From positions 1 to 38,396 of the forward strand of contig JADIMS010000029.1 in assembly GCA_017694555.1 (NCBI GenBank): 38,396 bases of DNA. The letters are read 5' to 3'. A model generated the notes under the pieces. That model was not told the DNA's origin. It ran no database searches and saw only the letters and a program-made list of their open reading frames with translations. The DNA is from Candidatus Avitreponema avistercoris. GTDB taxonomy: Bacteria > Spirochaetota > Spirochaetia > Treponematales > Treponemataceae. Positions 12,339 to 20,652 of this stretch are shown one piece after another. The translations under genes and the position numbers were made by a program. How positions within the stretch are numbered: position 1 is the first letter of the stretch; every line of letters begins with the position of its first letter.

Positions 12339-13159
12339 CGATCGCTCATCATTTCCAGATAGGCTTTTGTATAGATGGAAGGACTCTGCCGTTCAAACGA
12401 AACATTGGAAATTGAAATTTCCGTCCGTTCATTCTGGAATTTCCCGCTGATGTTTTTTCCGCGCAGCTCGTCCACAATCAGCATTTTCACCGGCACATAA
12501 TACGTGCGCTCTTCCGTCCGCAGGTATTGGTACGAAGGAACGGCAATCGTCCGCAACCGGTTCCCGGAAAGACTGTAATCTTCTTTTTTGCGTACCAGCC
12601 CGTCTTCTACCGTCACCCAGATGCGGATTTCCGGATAATCCACATCTTCCGTTTTTGCCTTCAGGACAAAACAAACGCAGTCCATTCTGCCCAGCCGGAC
12701 TTCTTCGAATGATTCGATGGCGTAATCCCGGTGATAATATTGCGGGCCAAAGTCTGAATTGTTGGCGTTGGTATTCTGGAATTTGTCTTTTGCACTGGTG
12801 AAGGTAAAACGTCCGTCCGCCGGATCGTAAAACCAAATCACGTCATTTTCCTGCAAATATCCTTTTCCGCGTTCTTTCGGCGGATTGGTCACCAAAATCA
12901 CGTATTTTGCATCACTGTCCCGGCGGTACATGACCGCCTCCGTAACGGTGCGCCCTTCCCCGGGCTTTTCCTGTACAATATGGTATGCTGCGCCGTAATC
13001 GGTTTCAGCAAAAAGCGTATTATTCTGGGCGCGGAGTAAAAGCGCGTCCGCTTCTTCCATGGTCAGTGCGGACAAAGGAGCCAAAGCGGCGGTAAAAAAA
13101 CAAAAAAAGAGGAAAACGGAAAGTCCGGAAACCCGGCGGCTGTGCAATTCGTTTTTCAT
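12335..13159 (-). CDS. LolA-like outer membrane lipoprotein-sorting protein (COG2834 type)
   Basis: Signal peptide; 'YVILVTNPPKERGKGYLQENDVIWFYDPADGRFTFTSAKDKFQNTNANNSDF' typical of COG2834 proteins. Confidence 0.85.
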   Translation of the reverse strand: MKNELHSRRVSGLSVFLFFCFFTAALAPLSALTMEEADALLLRAQNNTLFAETDYGAAYHIVQEKPGEGRTVTEAVMYRRDSDAKYVILVTNPPKERGKGYLQENDVIWFYDPADGRFTFTSAKDKFQNTNANNSDFGPQYYHRDYAIESFEEVRLGRMDCVCFVLKAKTEDVDYPEIRIWVTVEDGLVRKKEDYSLSGNRLRTIAVPSYQYLRTEERTYYVPVKMLIVDELRGKNISGKFQNERTEISISNVSFERQSPSIYTKAYLEMMSDR

Positions 13160-13224
13160 TTTTCTATTTTACCCCGTTTTTGCAAAATTTTCTACTGTGA
13201 TTCCGTGTATTCCCATGCCGGCGT

Positions 13225-14544
13225 TTATTCTGTTGCCCGGATCACCTCAGCTGGACTGATGCTTACCGTCCGGCGTATGGTAAACAAGACGGCCAACCCG
13301 GTCGTTACAAAAATCACCAGGCAGAAAACCGCAGCCGGCGCAAAATCCGGAACCGGTGCCAGAACGCCCTGGCGCAGAAAAATATCCACACCCGGAATCG
13401 AAGACAAATCCAGCGCGCCGGACATCAGGCAAAGCAGGCCGGAAAAAGCGAATCCCGCCAGACAGCCCGATACCAGCAGCAGCATGGTTTCCAAAAACAA
13501 AACCAAAGCGATACGTCCGTTCCGCATTCCGATGGACATAAAAATACCGATTTCGTTCACCCGCTTCAAAATCAGCACCCGGTATGTGCTTCCGATCCCG
13601 GCAATAATAATGCCCGAAAGCATGACCACGATGATGCTGAAAATCAGGTGCATGGCACCGGTCAGTTCCTGCAGGTCTTCCTGATTGGCGTCGAGCGTTA
13701 TCAGCGCATAGACGGGTTCGCCCCCGAATTTCGGCTGGAAAATCAAATCGTGATAAAACAGTTCCTTATCCGAAACCAGCGGATACATAGGGAAGAATTC
13801 GGAAAACGAATCCTGCAACCGCCGGATTTCCTGCTGCGGGGGAGGAGAAGGAAAAATGAACGAAATGCGGTGCGCCAGATTTTCCGGCACGCCCATCGTC
13901 CGGCGCAGGAATTCGATGTCGCAATACGCCGTATAAAGCCCCAGCACGCTGGAATCCAGGAAAATACCGCCGACGCGGAGATTGACGGAATTCAGATAGC
14001 CCTGCACCGTGCGGCAAAAAAACGTAACCACATCATTCTGCCGGACTCCCAGTTTACCGGCCAGCTGGTTGGAAATCAAAATTACGTTTGTCCCGGCCAA
14101 TTCCGGAAACGGCGGCAAAAACCCTTCCCCGCTGCCCTCCGGGGGAACATAAGTGAAACGGGAAAACAGGGAACGTTCCCGCTGGAAATCCACGCCTTTG
14201 ATAACGCGCAGAACGACTTCCGAGCCTTCATAAAACAGCGAATATGTTCTGCCGTCAAACTCCAGGCGCGCCGTAACCGTAACATCCGGCGCAACGGCAG
14301 AACGCAGGGTATCCATTGTATTTTCCGCATCCGGAACCGCAAGCCCTTGCACGCCGCCGATAAACTGCAGGTCGCCGCCGTAATAAATCCGGGCTTTATC
14401 GCGGAACGCTTCCGTCATGCCGTTCGACAAAAAGAACACAAAAAATGAAAGCCCCGAACATACGGCGCATACAAGAAAAAGCGGAAAATATTGCCGTTTT
14501 CTGGAAACCAAAGAACGGAAAGCAAGCGCCGGAACCGTCATCAT
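13225..14544 (-). CDS. FtsX-like ABC transporter permease (LolC/E-like), protein 2 of pair
   Basis: N-terminal TM, large periplasmic region, C-terminal three TMs with 'VLILKRVNEIGIFMSIGMRNGRI'; 4 nt overlap with upstream permease. Confidence 0.88.
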   Translation of the reverse strand: MMTVPALAFRSLVSRKRQYFPLFLVCAVCSGLSFFVFFLSNGMTEAFRDKARIYYGGDLQFIGGVQGLAVPDAENTMDTLRSAVAPDVTVTARLEFDGRTYSLFYEGSEVVLRVIKGVDFQRERSLFSRFTYVPPEGSGEGFLPPFPELAGTNVILISNQLAGKLGVRQNDVVTFFCRTVQGYLNSVNLRVGGIFLDSSVLGLYTAYCDIEFLRRTMGVPENLAHRISFIFPSPPPQQEIRRLQDSFSEFFPMYPLVSDKELFYHDLIFQPKFGGEPVYALITLDANQEDLQELTGAMHLIFSIIVVMLSGIIIAGIGSTYRVLILKRVNEIGIFMSIGMRNGRIALVLFLETMLLLVSGCLAGFAFSGLLCLMSGALDLSSIPGVDIFLRQGVLAPVPDFAPAAVFCLVIFVTTGLAVLFTIRRTVSISPAEVIRATE

Positions 14545-16016
14545 TCTTCCCCCTGCATCGCCACAGTAGGACTTGTGGAAAGCGCAATCCGCACGGGATA
14601 TATCCAGGCAATCACACCCAGCACCACCACAAGGAAAAACGCCTGCAAAAGGTTTTTCCCGGAAACAAACGCTTCCAGCGTGTGCCCGCCGAACAACTGT
14701 ACAAGAATCTGATTGGAAAACGATACGTCCGCCGCGTTCAGCAGCAGCGTTCCCAGCCAGCCCAAAAACGCACCGGCTATCCCGGCTGTCAGCGTAAGCA
14801 GGAACGTTTCCGTCATAAAAAGCACGGACACATAATTTCCGGAAGCGCCGGTTGCCCGCATCGTACCGATTTCTTTTGTCCGGCTCATCACGTTGATAAT
14901 CAGCGTGTTATTCACCACGATAAAGCCTGCGCCCAGCACCACCAGGATCCCGATATTGAAAATAACACGGAGCCAATACAAGTAAAGGGAAGAAATCCCG
15001 CCTGCATAACGCCAATTCACTGCTTCAACCGGCCAGCCGCGTTCAGCAAAAGACTGATTCAGGCGGCGGATAAAGGAACGGTCGGAAACGCCTTCTTTCA
15101 GCCGTCCCGTAAGAAAATGCCAGGAAGAAATACCGGCGGCGGAAAACTCCGCTGTACTGCGGCCGGCTGTCTGGGCAAGGGCTATCATTGCCGCCAATTC
15201 ATCCGCTGCATCCGCGTCTGAACCGGAGTCCGCCCCGGCAACAATATCCGAGGATTCAAAAAACAAATCGTCCAAATTAAAATCCTCTTCCGCCGGCCCT
15301 TGTTCCCCGCCGGAATAGGTTTCTTCCGCACCGGAAGAAACCGCCGCATTCAGTTCCATCAAAGAAGAAAACGTTTCCACATCCACCAGGCAAATCCGTG
15401 TCAGCGTTTCGTTTTCCATCGGATAAGAAAAAACCCCGGAAACCGGCGCGGCCCGGATGCGGAATGTCGGCCCGTCTGCAATCACAAACTGAATGGTATC
15501 TCCCGGCGCAAGCGCAAGCGTTTCCGCCATCTGCGCATTCACCAAAGCAGCGCGCTCCCCGTCTGCGAATGCGCCGCCGGAAAGAAGCGTAATCCCGTCC
15601 ATTACCGAAAGATAGCGTTCCGCTTCTACGGCAAACAGCACAACCGGAATCCGCGTCCCGGCCGCCGGATTTTCCGCAAAAGCCATACCGGAAAACTGCG
15701 GCGCAAAATGCTCCACTTCGGCGCGTTCCCGCAACAAACCGGAAATGCCGTCAAACGGAACCAGACTTTCCATCCGCGTCAGTTCACCGACGATAGGCGT
15801 TTCGTCCCCCAAAAGGGAACACGGTCTGTCGGAAACCGGACGGATCATAAAATCGCCGGTAAATCCGGAGCGGAAAACCTTTTCCACCCCGCGTTCGGTA
15901 CTGTCAAAAACCGCATTGGAAAGAACCAGAAGGGAAACAGAAAAAGCGATAAAGATGACAATCACGACGGAACTTTTCCGCGACAAAATATTTTTGCACG
16001 CCAACCGGAATAACAC
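14541..16016 (-). CDS. FtsX-like ABC transporter permease (LolC/E-like), protein 1 of pair; GTG start
   Basis: 'LACKNILSRKSSVVIVIFIAFSVSLLVLSNAVFDS', C-terminal 'NVMSRTKEIGTMRATGASGNYVSVLFMTETFLL'. Confidence 0.9.
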   Translation of the reverse strand: MLFRLACKNILSRKSSVVIVIFIAFSVSLLVLSNAVFDSTERGVEKVFRSGFTGDFMIRPVSDRPCSLLGDETPIVGELTRMESLVPFDGISGLLRERAEVEHFAPQFSGMAFAENPAAGTRIPVVLFAVEAERYLSVMDGITLLSGGAFADGERAALVNAQMAETLALAPGDTIQFVIADGPTFRIRAAPVSGVFSYPMENETLTRICLVDVETFSSLMELNAAVSSGAEETYSGGEQGPAEEDFNLDDLFFESSDIVAGADSGSDADAADELAAMIALAQTAGRSTAEFSAAGISSWHFLTGRLKEGVSDRSFIRRLNQSFAERGWPVEAVNWRYAGGISSLYLYWLRVIFNIGILVVLGAGFIVVNNTLIINVMSRTKEIGTMRATGASGNYVSVLFMTETFLLTLTAGIAGAFLGWLGTLLLNAADVSFSNQILVQLFGGHTLEAFVSGKNLLQAFFLVVVLGVIAWIYPVRIALSTSPTVAMQGEE

Positions 16017-16022
16017 GGAGAT

Positions 16023-16051
16023 AATATACCAGAAAACCCAAAATCATTCAA
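16023..16051 (-). promoter_or_regulatory. predicted promoter TTGAAT-N17-TATATT, 6 nt before GTG start at 16016
   Basis: -35 complement 16046-16051; -10 complement 16023-16028. Confidence 0.5.
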
Positions 16052-16121
16052 ACGCCGGCGGTGCGGACAAAGTCCCGCGCACAGCAGGACGGAAGCGGAA
16101 CGGAAGCGGGGCTTGAATTGG

Positions 16122-16150
16122 TTGACCGGGAGCGGATTCTTCGGTATCTT
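16122..16150 (+). promoter_or_regulatory. predicted promoter TTGACC-N17-TATCTT upstream of nifU-C gene
   Basis: Hexamers with 17 nt spacer; about 22 nt leader with AGGAG before ATG 16180. Confidence 0.45.
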
Positions 16151-16179
16151 CACGGTATACATTCTGACAGGAGAAAATC

Positions 16180-16401
16180 ATGGAAGAAGCTGTGAAAACT
16201 GCCCTCAACGAAATCCGGCCGATGCTGCAGGCCGACGGGGGAGATGTGGAATTCCTTTCCGTATCCGATGACGGCAAAGTTTCCGTCCGCCTGACCGGCG
16301 CCTGCGGAGGCTGCCCGATGGCGACCATGACACTGAAAATGGGCGTAGAAGCGCATCTGAAGAAAAAAGTCCCCGGTGTAACCGAGGTCATTCAGGCGTA
16401 A
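16180..16401 (+). CDS. stand-alone NifU C-terminal (Nfu) domain Fe-S scaffold-like protein
   Basis: 73 aa 'EIRPMLQADGGDVEFLSV...LTGACGGCPMATMTLKMGVEAHLKKKVPGVTEV' with CxxC. Confidence 0.93.
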   Translation: MEEAVKTALNEIRPMLQADGGDVEFLSVSDDGKVSVRLTGACGGCPMATMTLKMGVEAHLKKKVPGVTEVIQA

Positions 16402-16425
16402 AACAGAAAAGGAATCAGAAAACCG

Positions 16426-16965
16426 ATGAATATTGCAAAAGACACTGTGGTCGCATTCGACTACACCCTGAAAGACGATAACGGCGAAGTGCTGGACACA
16501 ACGGAAGGCGCGGAACCGCTGGAATATATCCACGGCAGGAATAATCTGATTTCAGGTCTGGAAAAAGAGCTGGAAGGAAAAAACCCCGGCGACGAACTGA
16601 AAGACATTGTCATTCCGCCGGCAGAGGCTTACGGCGAATACATTCCTTCGCTGGCAGCCGAAGTGGAACGCGCCAATTTTCCCGAAGATGTGGAAATCGA
16701 AGTTGATATGCAGTTCGAAGCCGAAGGTCCGCACGGTACACAGGTGGTTACGGTTACCAAAATCGACGGCGACAAAATCACGGTAGACGGCAATCATCCG
16801 CTCGCCGGAAAAACCCTGCATTTTGACGTCAAGATTCTTGCTGTCCGGGAAGCCACGGAAGAAGAAAAAGCCAAAGGTCTGGACAACGGATGCGGTTGCG
16901 GATGCGACCATGACGACTGCGGGGATGACTGCGGCTGCGGCCATGGACACTGCGGCTGCCACTGA
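16426..16965 (+). CDS. slyD: FKBP-type peptidyl-prolyl cis-trans isomerase, SlyD-like, with Cys/His/Asp-rich metal-binding tail
   Basis: 'VAFDYTLKDDNGEVLDTTEGAEPLEYIHGRNNLISGLEKELEGKNPGDE', C-terminal 'GCGCGCDHDDCGDDCGCGHGHCGCH'. Confidence 0.92.
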   Translation: MNIAKDTVVAFDYTLKDDNGEVLDTTEGAEPLEYIHGRNNLISGLEKELEGKNPGDELKDIVIPPAEAYGEYIPSLAAEVERANFPEDVEIEVDMQFEAEGPHGTQVVTVTKIDGDKITVDGNHPLAGKTLHFDVKILAVREATEEEKAKGLDNGCGCGCDHDDCGDDCGCGHGHCGCH

Positions 16966-18154
16966 AAAGGAAAAAGAAAACTACCTGATTCCGCGGTTCG
17001 GCGCGCTGTGTTTTTTTCTGGCCGCGCTGGAAGCTGTCATTCCCAAGCCGCTGCCTTTTTTGCGGCTTGGGCTTTCCAATATCCCGCTGATCGCGGCAGC
17101 GGGATTTTTTCCGCCAAAAGCATATTTCCTGCTCGCGCTCGTTAAAATCCTTGCGCAGGGAATCACCGGCGGAACCTTTTTTTCCTGGGTTTTCCTGTTT
17201 TCGCTTGCAGGAACGTTTGCATCGGCTTCGCTGATGTTCCTGATGAAACAGATGCTGAAATCCCGCATTTCGGCGGTCGGAATCAGCACCGCCGGCGCAT
17301 TTGCTTCCACCTGCATTCAGATTCTAATCGCGCGCCTTTGGATTTTCGGCGAAGCTGCCTCAGCGATTGCGCCGCTTTTACTGGCCGCAGGAACAGCCGC
17401 CGGGTTCGCGATGGGTGTTTTCGCGGAGCTGTTCATCCGCAATTCACAATGGCTGAAGGAAACAATTGCAAAAACTGAAAGCGGCGCGTTTCCGCGGGAA
17501 ACTCCTCTTTCCGGCGGCGGAACAGAACCGCAACAAAACAGTCCGGCCGCAACCAGACGCGCAGTTTTGCGGACCGCGGCGGGTCTCTGCGCAGCCGCAG
17601 CAGCGGGCGCGGCGGATTCGGTTTATGTCCGGGCAGGAATTTTCTGCGTCTTTTTCGCGGCTTCCTTCCGGAACAAAAACAGCCGCCAAAAACTGAACAT
17701 TCTGCCCGTTTTATTTTCCCTTGCCGCTATCACGGCATTCAACCTATATCCGCCGCGCGGGCGAATTTTGTTTCAGCCCGCCGGATTTCCAATCGCGTCC
17801 GAAAGCCTTGCCGCAGGAGCTGCGCGTGCGTTTTTGTTTGAAAGCCTGCTTTTTATTTCCCGGTGGACTTTCACGCCGGAGCGGTTCCGGTTTTCGCTGC
17901 CGGAACACGGCCGTTTCCGGATTATTTCGCTGACGGGCAGCACGTTTGCAATGTTCGGGCGCTGGAACGCTGTCTTGAACCAGCGTAAAAAAACCAAAAC
18001 CGGAACGGACGGTCAATCCGCTTCGGGAAAGCAGCGCATAAACGCGCGCGCGCTTGTTTTACGCATCGACGGACTGCTCCGGAAGCTCGACGGCGGACCG
18101 GACCAAGAGCGGACACCGCCGGAGCAGCGCACAGGCAATATGTCTGCGCCGTGA
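16943..18154 (+). CDS. Gx transporter / heptaprenyl diphosphate synthase component I-like membrane protein with additional C-terminal membrane domain; start likely ATG 16943
   Basis: 'PRFGALCFFLAALEAVIPKPLPFLRLGLSNIPLIAA...LLALVKILAQGITGGTFFSWVFLFSLAG'; extra C-terminal hydrophobic half; upstream ORF extension overlaps slyD-like CDS. Confidence 0.8.
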   Translation: MDTAAATEKEKENYLIPRFGALCFFLAALEAVIPKPLPFLRLGLSNIPLIAAAGFFPPKAYFLLALVKILAQGITGGTFFSWVFLFSLAGTFASASLMFLMKQMLKSRISAVGISTAGAFASTCIQILIARLWIFGEAASAIAPLLLAAGTAAGFAMGVFAELFIRNSQWLKETIAKTESGAFPRETPLSGGGTEPQQNSPAATRRAVLRTAAGLCAAAAAGAADSVYVRAGIFCVFFAASFRNKNSRQKLNILPVLFSLAAITAFNLYPPRGRILFQPAGFPIASESLAAGAARAFLFESLLFISRWTFTPERFRFSLPEHGRFRIISLTGSTFAMFGRWNAVLNQRKKTKTGTDGQSASGKQRINARALVLRIDGLLRKLDGGPDQERTPPEQRTGNMSAP

Positions 18155-18157
18155 AAA

Positions 18158-18952
18158 TCAGGATTCCGGCAGGGCGGCTGCTTCAGGAGCAGGCAGGGAT
18201 GCGAACACGGTCTGCTCCACAGCGGAAACCAGCTGCCGCTGTCCTTCTTTGGACAATCCTTCTGTTTCCACCGGCGGATGAATCGTCACGCGCACATTGG
18301 CGGAATGCAGACGTCCGGATCCTTCCAGCAGCCTCCAGGTACCGTCAATAGAAACAGGGACAACCGGGACGCCGGCTTTAAAAGCCAGCTTGAAACTGCC
18401 GGCCTTAAATTGTCCGTGCGCGGCGCCCTTGCTTCTGTGCCCCTCGGGGAAAATCAGCAGGGAATAACCGTCTTTGATTTTCTCCACCGCTTCTTCCATA
18501 TCTTTAACAGACTGCCGGATATTTTTGCGGTCAAGAAACACACACTGCATCAATTTCATCCAGCCGGACAGGAACGGAATGCGCAGGAGTTCTTTTTTGG
18601 CAACAAAAGCCATCGGTTTTTCGACATAGCCAAGCAAAACCGGAATGTCCAGATTGCTCTGGTGATTGGCGACAAACAGCACGGCGCGGTTTTGCGGAAG
18701 ATTCTCCTGGCCCGTTACCTGCACCTGCGTTTTTTTGCCGGTCAGGCGCACAACGTACTGTGCCCATTCCCGGACCATCGGCGCAAGCAGCCGGTCGCAT
18801 TCTCCGGTCTTTCCGGCAGCCTGCAACCGGAAAAATTCGCGCTGTTTTCCCTGCCTTACCATCAGATAAAAGAAAAAGCGGAATACTGCAAAAACCGTTC
18901 TCAACATTCTTCCGTCCTGCTTCTTTGCCGTCTGCCTGCCGCGTTTAAACAA
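18158..18952 (-). CDS. plsC: 1-acyl-sn-glycerol-3-phosphate acyltransferase (start could be TTG 18952 or ATG 18907)
   Basis: 'FVANHQSNLDIPVLLG' (NHxxxxD), 'LLIFPEGHRSKG', 'GVPVVPVSIDGTW'. Confidence 0.92.
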   Translation of the reverse strand: MFKRGRQTAKKQDGRMLRTVFAVFRFFFYLMVRQGKQREFFRLQAAGKTGECDRLLAPMVREWAQYVVRLTGKKTQVQVTGQENLPQNRAVLFVANHQSNLDIPVLLGYVEKPMAFVAKKELLRIPFLSGWMKLMQCVFLDRKNIRQSVKDMEEAVEKIKDGYSLLIFPEGHRSKGAAHGQFKAGSFKLAFKAGVPVVPVSIDGTWRLLEGSGRLHSANVRVTIHPPVETEGLSKEGQRQLVSAVEQTVFASLPAPEAAALPES

Positions 18953-18961
18953 AAAGACCGT

Positions 18962-19642
18962 TTATGCCTGCGCCCGGCTGCGCGCACGGCGGAGTCCGTC
19001 GCTTGCTTCCGGATAATCCGGACGCAACCGGAGCGCACGGTTGTAAGCATCCACCGCGCCGGAATGGTCACCGATTTCTTCCCGGACCGTACCCAGCCGG
19101 TACCACCACAAAGGAAGCGCCGGTTCATAAAAAACAGCCGCGGTATAAGCAAATTCCGCAAGATTATACCGGCGGGTCAGACGGTAAATTTCCGCCATAA
19201 AAAAATACGCGGTACTGACCCGTTCGCCGCGCGGCGCGGTATCCGTGTAGCTTTCCATATTCCGCAGTGAATCCCGGTAATTGTCCAGATAAAAATAAGC
19301 CTCCCCCATGGATTCCACAATCCGGGGATCGTTGCGGACAGCAAGCGCCCTTGTCCCGATATTTACGGCTTCCTGATGCCGGTTCAGGCGGACGAGCGAC
19401 CAGCAATAAATCGTATATGCGTCCATATTTCTGGCATTGGCGGCAAGATCCTGCTGGCAAATGGCAATCGCTTCCTGATATGAAGCGTTGGCCTCTGCTA
19501 TCCGGTTTCTTGCTTCCAGATCCCGTCCAATCCGGTACGAACGGAGCGCGTCAGGCCTTGCCTGCTCCTGGGCAAAAAGCGGAATCCCTGCCGACAAAAC
19601 AAATGCGGTCACAACCAAACCAAGCCAGGCTTTCTGTTTCAT
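18962..19642 (-). CDS. secreted/periplasmic TPR-repeat protein
   Basis: Signal peptide 'MKQKAWLGLVVTAFVLSAGIPLFAQ', TPR-like repeats. Confidence 0.8.
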   Translation of the reverse strand: MKQKAWLGLVVTAFVLSAGIPLFAQEQARPDALRSYRIGRDLEARNRIAEANASYQEAIAICQQDLAANARNMDAYTIYCWSLVRLNRHQEAVNIGTRALAVRNDPRIVESMGEAYFYLDNYRDSLRNMESYTDTAPRGERVSTAYFFMAEIYRLTRRYNLAEFAYTAAVFYEPALPLWWYRLGTVREEIGDHSGAVDAYNRALRLRPDYPEASDGLRRARSRAQA

Positions 19643-19657
19643 TCTGCACCCTCTTTC

Positions 19658-19684
19658 AAAAACCGGCGGAAATCAACGCGCCGG
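19658..19684 (-). terminator. candidate intrinsic terminator after accA (end of fab/acc operon)
   Basis: CCGGCG-N10-CGCCGG stem (19663-19668 / 19679-19684) followed by T5 on minus strand. Confidence 0.55.
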
Positions 19685-19692
19685 AAGCCTGC

Positions 19693-20652
19693 TCAATCTG
19701 CAGGATTCATAGAACTTTCGATACCGCCGTCGTCGTCGTAAAAAGCCCCCGACTCACGGATTTTTTTATTCCGGTATTTTACCAGAACTTCCGGATTCCG
19801 CCGGCACAAATCTTCCAAATCGGCAGCGATTCTCTTCCGGATTGCCGCAGCCGCAGCCGCAGGATCGCAATGCGCGCCGCCTTCCGGTTCCGGAATCACA
19901 CCGTTAATTACCTTCAGGTCAAGGACTTCCTGGCTGGTAATTTTCATCATGGCGGCGGCGTCACGCGCTCGGGAAGAATCGCGCAGCAAAATCGATGCAA
20001 AGCCTTCCGGACTGATAACGGAATAAATGGCGTTTTCCAGCATATAAATCTTGTCGCCCACGCCAATACCCAGTGCGCCGCCGGATCCGCCTTCTCCGAT
20101 GATGATGCAGATTACCGGCGTTTTCAGGCGGCTGAATTCCCGCAGATTCACTGCGATGGCTTCGCCGATACCGCGCTCTTCCGCAGCAAGCCCCGGATAA
20201 GCGCCCTGCGTATCGATAAACGTAACCACAGGACGGTGGAATTTTTCCGCCTGTTTGGCCAGGCGGAGCGCTTTCCGGTATCCTTCCGGATTCGACATAC
20301 CGCCGTTTCGGTCAATCGTTTCTTTCAGATTACGGCCTTTCTGATTGCCGATAACCGTAACCGCCATCCCGTTGATAAAGCCGATTCCGCCGATCATCGC
20401 AGGATCATCGCCAAAAAAACGGTCGCCGTGCAGTTCCGTAAAATCGTCAAAGATCAAATTCACATAATCCAACGTACGCGGACGGCCGCTGTTCCGGGCA
20501 ACTTCCACGCGCTCCCAAACTTCCGCCACAGCTTTTTCGCTGTTTTCAAATTTTTCGGTGATTTTCCCCAGTTCGTCCGTAATATCCAGACCGCTTTGTT
20601 TTGCCAGCGCCTGCAAAGACTCCAGCAACTCCTGCTGTTTGTCATTGATCAT
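19693..20652 (-). CDS. accA: acetyl-CoA carboxylase carboxyltransferase subunit alpha
   Basis: 'FTELHGDRFFGDDPAMIGGIGFINGMAVTVIGNQKGR', 'IIGEGGSGGALGIGVGD'. Confidence 0.97.
   Translation of the reverse strand: MINDKQQELLESLQALAKQSGLDITDELGKITEKFENSEKAVAEVWERVEVARNSGRPRTLDYVNLIFDDFTELHGDRFFGDDPAMIGGIGFINGMAVTVIGNQKGRNLKETIDRNGGMSNPEGYRKALRLAKQAEKFHRPVVTFIDTQGAYPGLAAEERGIGEAIAVNLREFSRLKTPVICIIIGEGGSGGALGIGVGDKIYMLENAIYSVISPEGFASILLRDSSRARDAAAMMKITSQEVLDLKVINGVIPEPEGGAHCDPAAAAAAIRKRIAADLEDLCRRNPEVLVKYRNKKIRESGAFYDDDGGIESSMNPAD

Noticed and set aside
16868-16962. Cys/His/Asp-rich repetitive tail of FKBP as possible tandem-repeat artefact
   Set aside because: SlyD proteins characteristically carry such metal-binding tails; the tail itself is expected, only the overlapping start codon is noteworthy.
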